From assembly GCA_002746155.1 (NCBI GenBank), contig NVWF01000010.1, positions 85,203 to 121,350 on the forward strand: 36,148 bases of DNA, written 5' to 3'. The DNA is from Gammaproteobacteria bacterium (GTDB taxonomy: Bacteria; Pseudomonadota; Gammaproteobacteria; Enterobacterales; GCA-2746155). Below are positions 7,813-14,726 of the stretch, piece after piece. The first letter of the stretch is position 1; each line of letters begins with the position of its first letter. The notes beneath the pieces are model-generated. The model saw nothing but the letters and a program-made list of their open reading frames with translations, ran no database searches and had not been told where the DNA came from. The translations under genes and the position numbers were made by a program.

Positions 7813-7878
7813 ATGAAAACAGCAATATTCCTGAATTGGTTGGTGCTCATTTTGACAATGAGCACCTGTTCCCAATAA
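7813..7878 (+). CDS. Possible 21-residue hydrophobic peptide
   Basis: Reads MKTAIFLNWLVLILTMSTCSQ after a GGGG Shine-Dalgarno-like run eight bases upstream, and is followed by a small hairpin. It resembles a lipoprotein or secretion signal with nothing behind it, so it may be the stump of a lost gene. No family is recognised. Confidence 0.3.
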   Translation: MKTAIFLNWLVLILTMSTCSQ

Positions 7879-7881
7879 AAT

Positions 7882-7900
7882 GAAACTACCAGTTTCTTTA
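7882..7900 (+). terminator. Weak hairpin after the 21-residue frame
   Basis: GAAACT-ACC-AGTTTC followed by TTTA. It lies between convergent reading frames and could stop either transcript; the stem is only six pairs. Confidence 0.35.
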
Positions 7901-7907
7901 AAAATTA

Positions 7908-9365
7908 TTAATCTTCAATTTCAACTGAAGATGCGGTTAATACACTACCATCAAATACACCTTCAACTTCAACAATTACACCTACCAGGTCTATTGCAAA
8001 AAAGGTATCCGCAGTTAAATAATGATCAGAGTCATCTTCAAACTGTGTATTCGCATTAGTAGTAATATTGACACCTAAAATCATCAGATCAGGCTGAGAA
8101 GAAGAATCAACAACTCCTTCCAGTTCAACCTCATTTTGATGATCTTCACGCTCCAGCTTACCTGCCATGATTAGGTCGTCAGTAATTGATGCTCTAATTT
8201 CTACAAAATCATCAATATTAAGATCCGCAAAGGTCAATCCACTATGAACATCATCTAAATCATCCTTGAGTACAGTTAAATCATTGATAGAAACAACAAT
8301 GCCTAAGACTGTAACTGTCATTTCATTAGAATCAATTGCACTGATAGGCGCACTAATCTTGATGTCATAGGACATTTTAAATTCTACTTCTTCTGCAACC
8401 AATATTCCGTCAGCATTCAAAGTGCCTTCTACTTCCAACTTTACACCCTGTTGAATATTATCACTGTTGCCATTTTTATAGACAGTGTTGGAAGTAGTGG
8501 TTATAGGATGACCATTGATCTCAAAGTCTGTTGCATCGATATAAACAGAAACAATCCCCTCTACTTCAACTTCATCGCCATGGTTGCCATCATGCTCTTC
8601 ATCTTTACCTTCAATCTCACTGGCAATCAAAACATCATCAACCAAGTCTGAGTCACTCTTTACTTCAACTGACAAGCCATCTGCAAGAGTATCGTTCGGT
8701 ATATCTTTTATAACAGCTTGAGAATAATCAACTAACTGAGAACCAATATTAAAAGTTTGAGCCACATCATCGAGATCAGCAATGGTACCCTTTACTTCAA
8801 TTTCGTCACCAGGACTGAAGCTCAATGATTCAAGTTCAACCAGAGTGGCTAGAATAGAATTATCAGTGCTATCCCGAAAACCACTGACTTCAACGATATT
8901 ACCAACCGCAAGAGTATCCAGTGTCACACCTTCAAATAATGTCATACCATCGACCTGAACCAAAATCCCCAGTACAACAAAAGTCTCTGCTGCCAAATCA
9001 ATGCTGCTGACAGGTCCTTCAAGTTCATCTTCATAATCAACACTATCAGCTGTTTCAGTACTATTGGTCGTACTATTGGTCGTACTACGGGTTCCTTTAA
9101 TAGTGACAACCATTCCCAGCCGCAGCTCACCGTAGGTTGCAGAATTGCCATCCAGTGTGAATGAAGAGGTTGAAACATCATAGTTACTGTTATTAACCTG
9201 CACACTGTTATCACCAAGCCCGATAATAGTACCTATCACTGAGTAACTGGTAACTATAGGCTGTGGTGCTACTTCAGGTGGTTCTGAAGAACTAGAACCG
9301 CATCCTGTGAGGAAGAATAAACTTACAATGATAGTTATTGAGATAAATTGGCGAGAGGCACGCAT
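7908..9365 (-). CDS. Lipoprotein with about six DUF5666 repeats
   Basis: The 485-residue protein begins with a lipoprotein signal; the lipobox LTGC places the lipidated cysteine at residue 22, followed by a serine-rich linker. The mature part is a chain of about six beta-rich units of 60-75 residues of DUF5666 type, each with a start like VEGTI, a central turn and an end like LEVEGTLNADGILVAEEVE. The units begin near residues 43, 116, 190, 266, 337 and 419. It is strongly acidic and has almost no cysteine after the lipobox. The fold is OB-like; the function of the family is unknown. A short threonine/serine/asparagine repeat (TTNSTTNST) near residue 95 comes from a DNA tandem repeat. The protein is probably anchored in the outer membrane. 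Confidence 0.82.
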   Translation of the reverse strand: MRASRQFISITIIVSLFFLTGCGSSSSEPPEVAPQPIVTSYSVIGTIIGLGDNSVQVNNSNYDVSTSSFTLDGNSATYGELRLGMVVTIKGTRSTTNSTTNSTETADSVDYEDELEGPVSSIDLAAETFVVLGILVQVDGMTLFEGVTLDTLAVGNIVEVSGFRDSTDNSILATLVELESLSFSPGDEIEVKGTIADLDDVAQTFNIGSQLVDYSQAVIKDIPNDTLADGLSVEVKSDSDLVDDVLIASEIEGKDEEHDGNHGDEVEVEGIVSVYIDATDFEINGHPITTTSNTVYKNGNSDNIQQGVKLEVEGTLNADGILVAEEVEFKMSYDIKISAPISAIDSNEMTVTVLGIVVSINDLTVLKDDLDDVHSGLTFADLNIDDFVEIRASITDDLIMAGKLEREDHQNEVELEGVVDSSSQPDLMILGVNITTNANTQFEDDSDHYLTADTFFAIDLVGVIVEVEGVFDGSVLTASSVEIED

Positions 9366-9443
9366 TACTTTTATTCCTTACTTGTTAAATAATAATCTAA
9401 TGTATCCAATAGAAAATAGAGTCTTTAATAATAGTTTGGCATT

Positions 9444-9497
9444 TTCTCATACATACTTTTAAATACAACATTCTCATACATACTTTTAAATACAACA
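9444..9497. repeat. 27-bp tandem duplication in the intergenic region
   Basis: Two perfect adjacent copies of a 27-base unit starting TTCTCATACATACTTTTAAA. They lie between the divergent lipoprotein and bcp genes, in promoter territory for both. Confidence 0.9.
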
Positions 9498-9514
9498 ACA
9501 TTAATGTTAATAAA

Positions 9515-9530
9515 TGTGAACTGGTTCACA
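9515..9530 (+). promoter_or_regulatory. CRP/FNR-like palindrome upstream of bcp
   Basis: TGTGA-N6-TCACA matches the CRP (Vfr/Clp) half-sites exactly, inside an 18-bp dyad (ATGTGAAC and GTTCACAT arms). Its centre is 35 bases before the bcp ATG and about 155 before the lipoprotein start. So close to bcp it would more likely repress that gene, or act on the lipoprotein gene. Another palindrome-binding regulator is possible. Confidence 0.5.
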
Positions 9531-9557
9531 TAATACCTCTATTTTAAGGAGATACTG

Positions 9558-9971
9558 ATGTTAGAACCTGGAAAAATTGCACCAACATTCAAACTTAACA
9601 ATCAACATGATGAAATAATTTCCCTAAAAGATTTTAGAGGAAACAAAACAGTGGTTTTATATTTTTACCCCAAGGCAATGACACCCAGTTGCACAACTCA
9701 GGCCTGTGGACTTAGCGACTATAAAAATGAACTTGATCAGGTGGATGCTATTGCAATTGGCGCCAGGCCAGATGAAAGCAAGCGTTTAAAACGCTTTGAT
9801 GATAAATATCAAGTCTGGGGTCGCAAAAAGTTTATGGGCAATAATACATGGGCATTAAAAGAACAACTTTTATCATTAGTGAAAAATGGAAAAATTGTAC
9901 ATATAATGGATAAGTTTAAAACTAAATCACATCATCAGGATGTTTTGGAAATTTTGAAAAGTATCCAGTAA
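9558..9971 (+). CDS. bcp: Bcp-type peroxiredoxin, shortened and probably decayed
   Basis: Thiol peroxidases of the Bcp group reduce hydroperoxides. The first 85 residues follow E. coli Bcp well: SLKDFRGNKTVVLYFYPKAM, then TPSCTTQACGL with both the peroxidatic and the resolving cysteine. About 20 residues are then missing between FDDKYQ and VWGRKKFMG, where relatives carry the LLSDEDH segment. After FMGN some 15 codons are in the wrong frame: shifting one base reads YMGIKRTTFIISE, the expected sequence, and the normal frame returns at NGKIVHIMDKFKTKSHHQ. Two compensating indels explain this. Length is 137 instead of about 155. AAGGAG lies seven bases upstream. The frame is open but the product is unlikely to be a working enzyme. 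Confidence 0.85.
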   Translation: MLEPGKIAPTFKLNNQHDEIISLKDFRGNKTVVLYFYPKAMTPSCTTQACGLSDYKNELDQVDAIAIGARPDESKRLKRFDDKYQVWGRKKFMGNNTWALKEQLLSLVKNGKIVHIMDKFKTKSHHQDVLEILKSIQ

Positions 9972-9976
9972 TCTTA

Positions 9977-10003
9977 AAAACCTTACCATGGTAAGGTTTT
10001 ATC
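9977..10003 (+). terminator. Intrinsic terminator after bcp
   Basis: A 24-bp perfect palindrome (AAAACCTTACCATGGTAAGG and four T) five bases after the stop region. The T run is short. Confidence 0.7.
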
Positions 10004-10016
10004 ACCAATGCTGCCA

Positions 10017-10545
10017 TTAATTCTCTTGCATAACACTCAATTGCCTCAATTTGCTGGTTGATAAATTTTTACCCTCTTTATTCATCGCCACAACTCGCCA
10101 TATAAAAGGTTTATTTAGTTTCCTCAACACTGTCTCTACTGGCTTATAGTTTGACTCTCATAGTTTCAGGATCGAGGACGCTAACATTTTTTTCGAAAAG
10201 CTCTATTTTATGGCTGGCAACATCCTTATTGTCTCTTAAACCAAACCAGCTACATCACTACTTGTCTCTATCCTAAGTAAAATACGATAAGCACGATTTT
10301 CTGTTGTCGGCAATAACCTAGGATCGGGGCCTTCAATGACTGTTTGACCGTTGGGTGCCAAATTGTTTTGGAACCGGCTGAGTAATCTGTAACGTTTTTG
10401 TAAGGCTTTCTGTTCCGGAGCAAGGCTTGCTTCTGATAATAAATCGAAAAGAGCTGGCTCCACATCACCGGGTAAAACAATCTCCCAACGTCCTTTCAGG
10501 AGTCCCGCACCAGTAGAATTTACCTGGGCTGAAAACTCAGGTTAT
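10017..10545 (-). pseudogene. Unrecognised protein, frameshifted fragment
   Basis: Read leftward from about 10545 it gives FSAQVNSTGAGLLKGRWEIV, then LPGDVEPALFDLLSEASLAP, EQKALQKRYRLLSRFQNNL and AYRILLRIETSSDVAGL. A frameshift near 10240 leads to RDNKDVASHKIELFEKN, and another near 10155 to YKPVETVLRKLNKPFIWRVV. Coding character is clear but there is no start and at least two frameshifts. The beta-rich opening followed by a helical part resembles hypothetical proteins I cannot name. The right end meets the nuclease fragment on the other strand. Confidence 0.55.
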
Positions 10546-10701
10546 AATCGCGGTCATATGGCACCACGAGCCGTAATGGATAAAACACCAGCATTAAGAG
10601 ATAAAAGTCTTCTCATGTCGAATATGATACCTCAAGAAGCCTAACTCAATCAAAATGGTCGCAAGAAATTAGAAGAATCCGTCCGTGATATCGCGTACTG
10701 A
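10516..10701 (+). pseudogene. DNA/RNA non-specific endonuclease fragment
   Basis: The plus strand reads EFTWAENSGYNRGHMAPRAV, MDKTPALRDKSLLMSNMIPQ, a TAA, then LNQNGRKKLEESVRDIAY and TGA. NRGHMAP is the active-site motif of this sugar-non-specific nuclease family (usually DRGHxAP, His general base), and LLMSNMIPQ with the following LNQ is the second conserved block with the metal-binding Asn. Only about 60 residues of a domain of more than 200 remain, with an internal stop. It is too short and broken to work. Confidence 0.75.
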
Positions 10702-10733
10702 AACCAAGACTATAGAAATTTATTTGCAAGCAG

Positions 10734-11716
10734 TTGGAAAAGAAAAAGGTAATTGTTAAGATTGATATCAAAGGGATCTCTGATCGGATCGTTGCCTTAC
10801 CCGTTGCTCAAAAATCTTATTCAGGACTGCAAGTCGCAGAAGATGAAAGCCTCTATTATATCCAATGGAACCAACCAGGAAGCAGTATAGAGGCTAATGG
10901 TCAACCGACCAATATGAGCGAACTTATCCGTTTTGACTTTAAAGAAAAAAAGGCTGAAGAAGTCTTAAAAGAAATCGCTGGATTTAATCTTTCCGCCGAT
11001 GGCAAAGTGATTTTGACAATCTCCGAGGAAGGCACTTTAAAGACTGCTGAAATTGCTGAAAAAATGGAAGCTAAAGCATTAAATACCGTTGGCAAACAAG
11101 TGACGTTGATGGTGAGTTGTACCGGCAAAAAGAAAGACGCCAAAAAAGTCATTGTAGAGCCGATTAGCAACGAGCGTAATTTACGATTCTGGTCATGGGT
11201 CGAAGGCAATCGCAAAGCTGTGGAAAAAGCCTCAAAAGGTAAAGTAGGTTATGTCTATTTGCTCAAACCGATAAAAAAGCGATGATCATTGATGAGCGGA
11301 AAAATAATGGTGGCCAAGCGGATAATTACATTACTGATATTTTATCTCACCACTATCTAGGCAGCTGGAAAGATCGAGACGGCATGATCTTTGATACTCC
11401 TGGTGCTGCTGTGTATGGTCCTAAAGTCATGTTAATTGATCAAGATGCTGGCTCCGGCGGCGACTTTTTACCTTATAGTTTTCGTAGGATGGGCATCGGC
11501 AAGTTGATTGGAAAAACCACCTGGGGTGGCTTAATAGGCATTGAGAACGAAGGAGTTTCACCGGATATGGATGTGGTACTTGATCCAGTACTGGTGAATA
11601 AAGGCAGAGACACTCAACTGGAAGCGGGTATAAAAGAGCTACTTAGCCAACTTAAAAGTTTTAAACCGATCAAGTTGGATCATGCGCCACCATTGCCGAC
11701 CAAGCTGGGTGATTAA
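10734..11716 (+). pseudogene. Tricorn-like S41 peptidase, deleted and frameshifted
   Basis: Tricorn homologues are about 1050 residues: two beta-propellers, a PDZ domain and a C-terminal S41 serine-protease core. Here a propeller remnant (DIKGISDRIVALPVAQKSYS) runs to the PDZ-side sequence (RNLRFWSWVEGNRKAVEKAS, KGKVGYVYL). A frameshift near 11270-11282 leads into the protease core, AMIIDERKNNGGQADNYITD, then GPKVMLIDQDAGSGGDFLPY with the nucleophile region GSGGDF. Part of the core after WGGLIGI is missing before ENEGVSPDMDVVLDP. The end (PPLPTKLGD) is family-like. Large parts are lost, so this is a pseudogene. Confidence 0.82.
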
Positions 11717-11725
11717 TTGAACGCT

Positions 11726-11779
11726 CGTTCCCATGCAGAAGAATGGTAATTATGGCGTCATTCAAAAAGCAAGGGAACG
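11726..11779. repeat. Imperfect inverted repeat with CGTTCCC arms
   Basis: CGTTCCCATGC (11726-11736) and GCAAGGGAACG (11769-11779) are complementary at ten of eleven positions. Dispersed palindromes with such arms occur in many bacterial genomes; here the element sits at the end of the peptidase remnant and beside the convergent membrane gene. Confidence 0.45.
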
Positions 11780-11783
11780 TTAT

Positions 11784-12683
11784 TTAACGTTTGTATCTAG
11801 ATAGTACAAAGTCCCTAAAGTCCACCGCCCAGATTTGCTTAAAAACTTTTAACCAAAAATATAAAAATAACAGTGGAAAGCCCACTGTTTTCAGCAGCCA
11901 GATAATCATTAAATTCAGGTAATTGATCACCATCGACTCGGTGGTTGCTTTAATTTTATCAACATCGATTGATGGAACCGATGACGAAATACTGTCACGG
12001 AGTTCAGCAAAGAAACCATCGGTTTCAGTCTCCTCATTGCTTTCACTTTTTCCTTTGAGACTAGTCAACTCTGACAGTTCAACGGATAGCGTATCTATTT
12101 GTTGTTGATTGCTTTGCTGCATATCTTTGATGAAGAATTGATCGACAGTATAATTCAACAAAGCCATCACACTGATCGACAGACGCAAAAACACAATAAA
12201 TATAAAGGCACGGCTAAATAATTTAAAATAGGGTGCTCCTTTCATCAAGCTACTACTGATTAGAGCAACTGCCGAGAGGGTTAACATAGCCTTGAAAAAA
12301 ATTGACGAGACAATATTCAACAGAATTTTTTGCGCTACTATTGAACCCACGGCAAGGGTAATCAAATCAGCAAATCGTTCAATCATGTCATTGAACGGGT
12401 CAAGCCATTCACCCGGCGTGATGGAAGCAAAACCCACGCTCAAGGTCGAGGTTTGGGCAACGGATATTCCGGCATTAATGACCCGGGCAGTGGCATAACC
12501 TTGAACGGCACTAATAAAAGAATCATCCAGTGACTTGTAGGACAATTTATCGAGAATACCGCTCCAGGACAACACGACCAAGGCAATAATTACGATGTAG
12601 CTCAGTAGATGATGATTTCTCTTAGACCAAGGCTGAAATTCATGCTCAGGCTTTGCTGATACTACTGTTGTAGATTCTTCCAT
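11784..12683 (-). CDS. Membrane protein of unknown function
   Basis: A 299-residue protein I do not recognise. Hydrophobic segments lie at about 28-44, 108-125, 132-146, 156-178 and 255-280. A charged, serine-rich stretch follows residue 190 (SNQQQIDTLSVELSELTSLK, then ESNEETETDGFF) and is probably a short coiled coil outside the membrane. The region around WLDPFNDMIERFADLITLAV looks amphipathic. The N-terminus (about 25 residues) is polar and has no cleavable signal. The frame is undamaged, unlike its left-hand neighbours. The next gene, also on the minus strand, is 140 bases upstream. Confidence 0.7.
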   Translation of the reverse strand: MEESTTVVSAKPEHEFQPWSKRNHHLLSYIVIIALVVLSWSGILDKLSYKSLDDSFISAVQGYATARVINAGISVAQTSTLSVGFASITPGEWLDPFNDMIERFADLITLAVGSIVAQKILLNIVSSIFFKAMLTLSAVALISSSLMKGAPYFKLFSRAFIFIVFLRLSISVMALLNYTVDQFFIKDMQQSNQQQIDTLSVELSELTSLKGKSESNEETETDGFFAELRDSISSSVPSIDVDKIKATTESMVINYLNLMIIWLLKTVGFPLLFLYFWLKVFKQIWAVDFRDFVLSRYKR

Positions 12684-12823
12684 CTGTAAAATAACTCCAT
12701 CTGGTGATATTGAGTGAATGTACGACAGTCTCCCAAAAATTTAACTGCCCTATAAAATCACCAACTAATATCTGTTTCTTCAAATAAATGATATTCACTA
12801 GAGTTAATGATTTTTAACAACCT

Positions 12824-13429
12824 TTAATGGGTAGCTAAAACCTGTTTATATTCATCTTCTGAACCCTCTTCCAAGAACATGTATTTAAGAAATGATTTAA
12901 AATCAAGACCCCTATCACATTCTGGAATAACCCTAGTAACTATATTACAATAGGCAGCCATACCATATACCCATTTTTCTGTCGACTTGACTGAACAATC
13001 CATACCAAAATCACAGGCTAGCATGGCCCAAGCATTTTTAATTACACTATCTTGATGCAAACTGGACAGCAATAGAGAGTTAACTGCTTCAGAGCAAGTT
13101 TGATAAATTTTAGCTAAATAATACTGTGCAACTGGGTCACCAGAATTAGCCTTATCAAGTAGCTCTTCTGCTAGAAGGTAAAGATTACCAGAGGCGGTAA
13201 ATTTTTCCTCAATAGTAAGTTTACTTGTCGTGCTATTTTTGTGAACGGAGTAGGTTACATTTTTAGACTTGGTAACAGGCTGTCTATTGTTTTGAATATA
13301 AGATGTCTTAGTATCAGATTGTTTTTCATCTTGGATAAAATCTGATCCAGATTCTGACTTTTTAATTGTAGTCAAATAAATTACTACTGTAAGAAAAGCC
13401 AAGAAGCTTACAAGTTTCTTACCTTCCAT
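12824..13429 (-). CDS. Secreted or anchored protein with a Sel1-like repeat
   Basis: A 201-residue protein. The start at 13429 (MEGKKLVSFLAFLTVVIYLT) has AAGGAT at proper distance and gives a hydrophobic N-terminal segment; a start at 13477 would bury it behind 16 residues. A serine/threonine-rich linker (about 25-75) leads to one Sel1/TPR-like helical pair (AEELLDKANSGDPVAQYYLA, KIYQTC) and a cysteine-containing helical end with five to six Cys, suggesting disulfides outside the cytoplasm. Specific function unknown. Confidence 0.65.
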   Translation of the reverse strand: MEGKKLVSFLAFLTVVIYLTTIKKSESGSDFIQDEKQSDTKTSYIQNNRQPVTKSKNVTYSVHKNSTTSKLTIEEKFTASGNLYLLAEELLDKANSGDPVAQYYLAKIYQTCSEAVNSLLLSSLHQDSVIKNAWAMLACDFGMDCSVKSTEKWVYGMAAYCNIVTRVIPECDRGLDFKSFLKYMFLEEGSEDEYKQVLATH

Positions 13430-13551
13430 TTTATAATCCTTCGCTAAAAAATAAGGTAATGTATTTTGCATGCACACTACCTTACTTTAATTTAAATGAG
13501 ATTATTATATACTCTATTATGGATCTTGGTTAATTATTATATAGACTTCAG

Positions 13552-13722
13552 TTAGAGGACACGTTCTGTAACAAACTGTTGTTGTTCCATTAAATTTGAA
13601 TCTGAAAGATACATTTCACAACCTAATTGGTACGGATCATCCACTGTACCAAGTCTTACTAGTTCTTCTGCTGAGTAATCTAGTGCAATGAAGATAAAGA
13701 CGATACTAATTAGTTTTTTCAT
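13552..13722 (-). CDS. 56-residue secreted peptide
   Basis: MKKLISIVFIFIALDYSAEE is a short signal-like N-terminus. The remainder (VRLGTVDDPYQLGCEMYLSD, then SNLMEQQQFVTERVL) is polar with a single cysteine. AAGGAG lies nine bases before the ATG, a strong ribosome site. It lies in the same direction as the two larger genes downstream, 122 bases before the Sel1-like gene. No family is recognised. If the cysteine at residue 36 stays free it could pair with another protein. Confidence 0.6.
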   Translation of the reverse strand: MKKLISIVFIFIALDYSAEELVRLGTVDDPYQLGCEMYLSDSNLMEQQQFVTERVL

Positions 13723-14230
13723 TGAAAAATCTCCTTATAAATAATTGATATTACTATTCCATTCACTTGAATTCAGACTATCAAGAATGCTTTTATTGCT
13801 TGATAATAAGAGAAGCTATATTAACTAGAAAGGTACTGCCAGGTTGATTTGAAAATAAGTTCAATAAATTGACTTACTTTTAATCGTAGCTATCTGATTA
13901 GCCATAACCGAGTCGCACATAATCGCGAAAGCAAAGACTAACAAGCACTATCAGGAGTGAAAATGAGTCGTTGTGGTAATCTGGGGCACGAGCCTGTTAG
14001 TTGTAGTGTTGAGTCAGAGATGAGTATTCAGGTGAACGTGAACAGCTGCCCCATCTCACATTGGACTTAGTAACAATTGGGCTTGGAGAGGGGACTCGAT
14101 TCCCCTTTCAATTGGGCTAAGTTGATTATAAATCCTAATAGACTGTGAATTTTATTTTACTTATAGGCTGTTCTAAGTGAGAATGAGCGTATCTAGTATT
14201 TAATCATCTCACAATAAAAAGGAAAATACC
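13723..14230. other. 508-base divergent intergenic region with several dyads
   Basis: It separates the minus-strand secreted genes from the plus-strand membrane/MshQ-like pair. I see a dyad TATCAAG/CTTGATA (13779-13805), a hairpin AGGGGA/TCCCCT at about 14097-14112 flanked by two copies of CAATTGGGCT, and a small reading frame (13963-14070). No tRNA, riboswitch or known RNA could be recognised. Promoters for both directions must be here but none stands out. Confidence 0.4.
13963..14070 (+). CDS. Possible 35-residue peptide
   Basis: Starts MSRCGNLGHEPVSCSVESEM with AGGAG six bases upstream of the ATG, has three cysteines and ends HWT-stop. A hairpin about 30 bases after the stop could end a short transcript. 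It has no hydrophobic segment and no recognised relatives. The good ribosome site is the only real support. Confidence 0.25.
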   Translation: MSRCGNLGHEPVSCSVESEMSIQVNVNSCPISHWT

Positions 14231-14722
14231 GTGCCAGAAATCACTTTACTCGGCTGGTTCCACACAATTATTGCTATTGTGGCCCTCTTGGCGGGTTTTT
14301 ACACCCTAGCTGTTTATAAAATTATTTCACTCGAAAATAGGACAGGGCAGGTCTATTTAGTTTGTACCATGATAGCGGCTGTGACAGCCTTGATGATCTA
14401 TAATCAGGGAGGATTTGGTCCAGCCCACATTCTTGCTGTTCTGACCATCTTGGCATTGGTTGCAGGCTTTTTGGTGAGCAAAATCCCAGCCTTCTCAAAG
14501 ATTGCTGCTTATTTTCAGGCATTTTGCTATTCAGGCACTCTCTTATTCCATATGATCCCCGCCATTACGGATGGATTACTGCGCCTTCCGGTTAATGATC
14601 CGATATTGAGCACTTTTAAGGATCCCTTGTTACTAAAATTTTACCTACTGTTTGTGGTCATATTCATCATAGGTTATGTTTTTCAGTTTTTCTGGATAAA
14701 AAAGCAGATAGCCGCGGTATAA
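14231..14722 (+). CDS. Small integral membrane protein
   Basis: A 163-residue, very hydrophobic protein with four to five membrane segments (about 8-27, 38-55, 64-84, 93-113, 132-153). The start is GTG at 14231, with AAAAAGG nine bases upstream. Conserved-looking features are two His in membrane positions (WFHTI at the start, LLFHMIPAITDG later), reminiscent of DUF2306-like proteins, but I cannot fix the family. It is followed after four bases by the MshQ-like gene, so the two are probably co-transcribed. Confidence 0.65.
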   Translation: MPEITLLGWFHTIIAIVALLAGFYTLAVYKIISLENRTGQVYLVCTMIAAVTALMIYNQGGFGPAHILAVLTILALVAGFLVSKIPAFSKIAAYFQAFCYSGTLLFHMIPAITDGLLRLPVNDPILSTFKDPLLLKFYLLFVVIFIIGYVFQFFWIKKQIAAV

Positions 14723-14726
14723 CTCC

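Noticed and set aside
8942-9217. A 91-codon frame within the DUF5666 gene
   Set aside because: Shifted shadow of the lipoprotein frame with no ribosome site.
10268-10480. A 70-codon minus-strand frame overlapping the unidentified pseudogene
   Set aside because: It is a shadow of the frame that reads PALFDLLSEASLAPEQKALQ, which has clearer coding character.
14095-14115. A tRNA or tmRNA T-arm (GGGGACTCGATTCCCC)
   Set aside because: The loop does not fit the TTC consensus and no other arms or acceptor stem are present.
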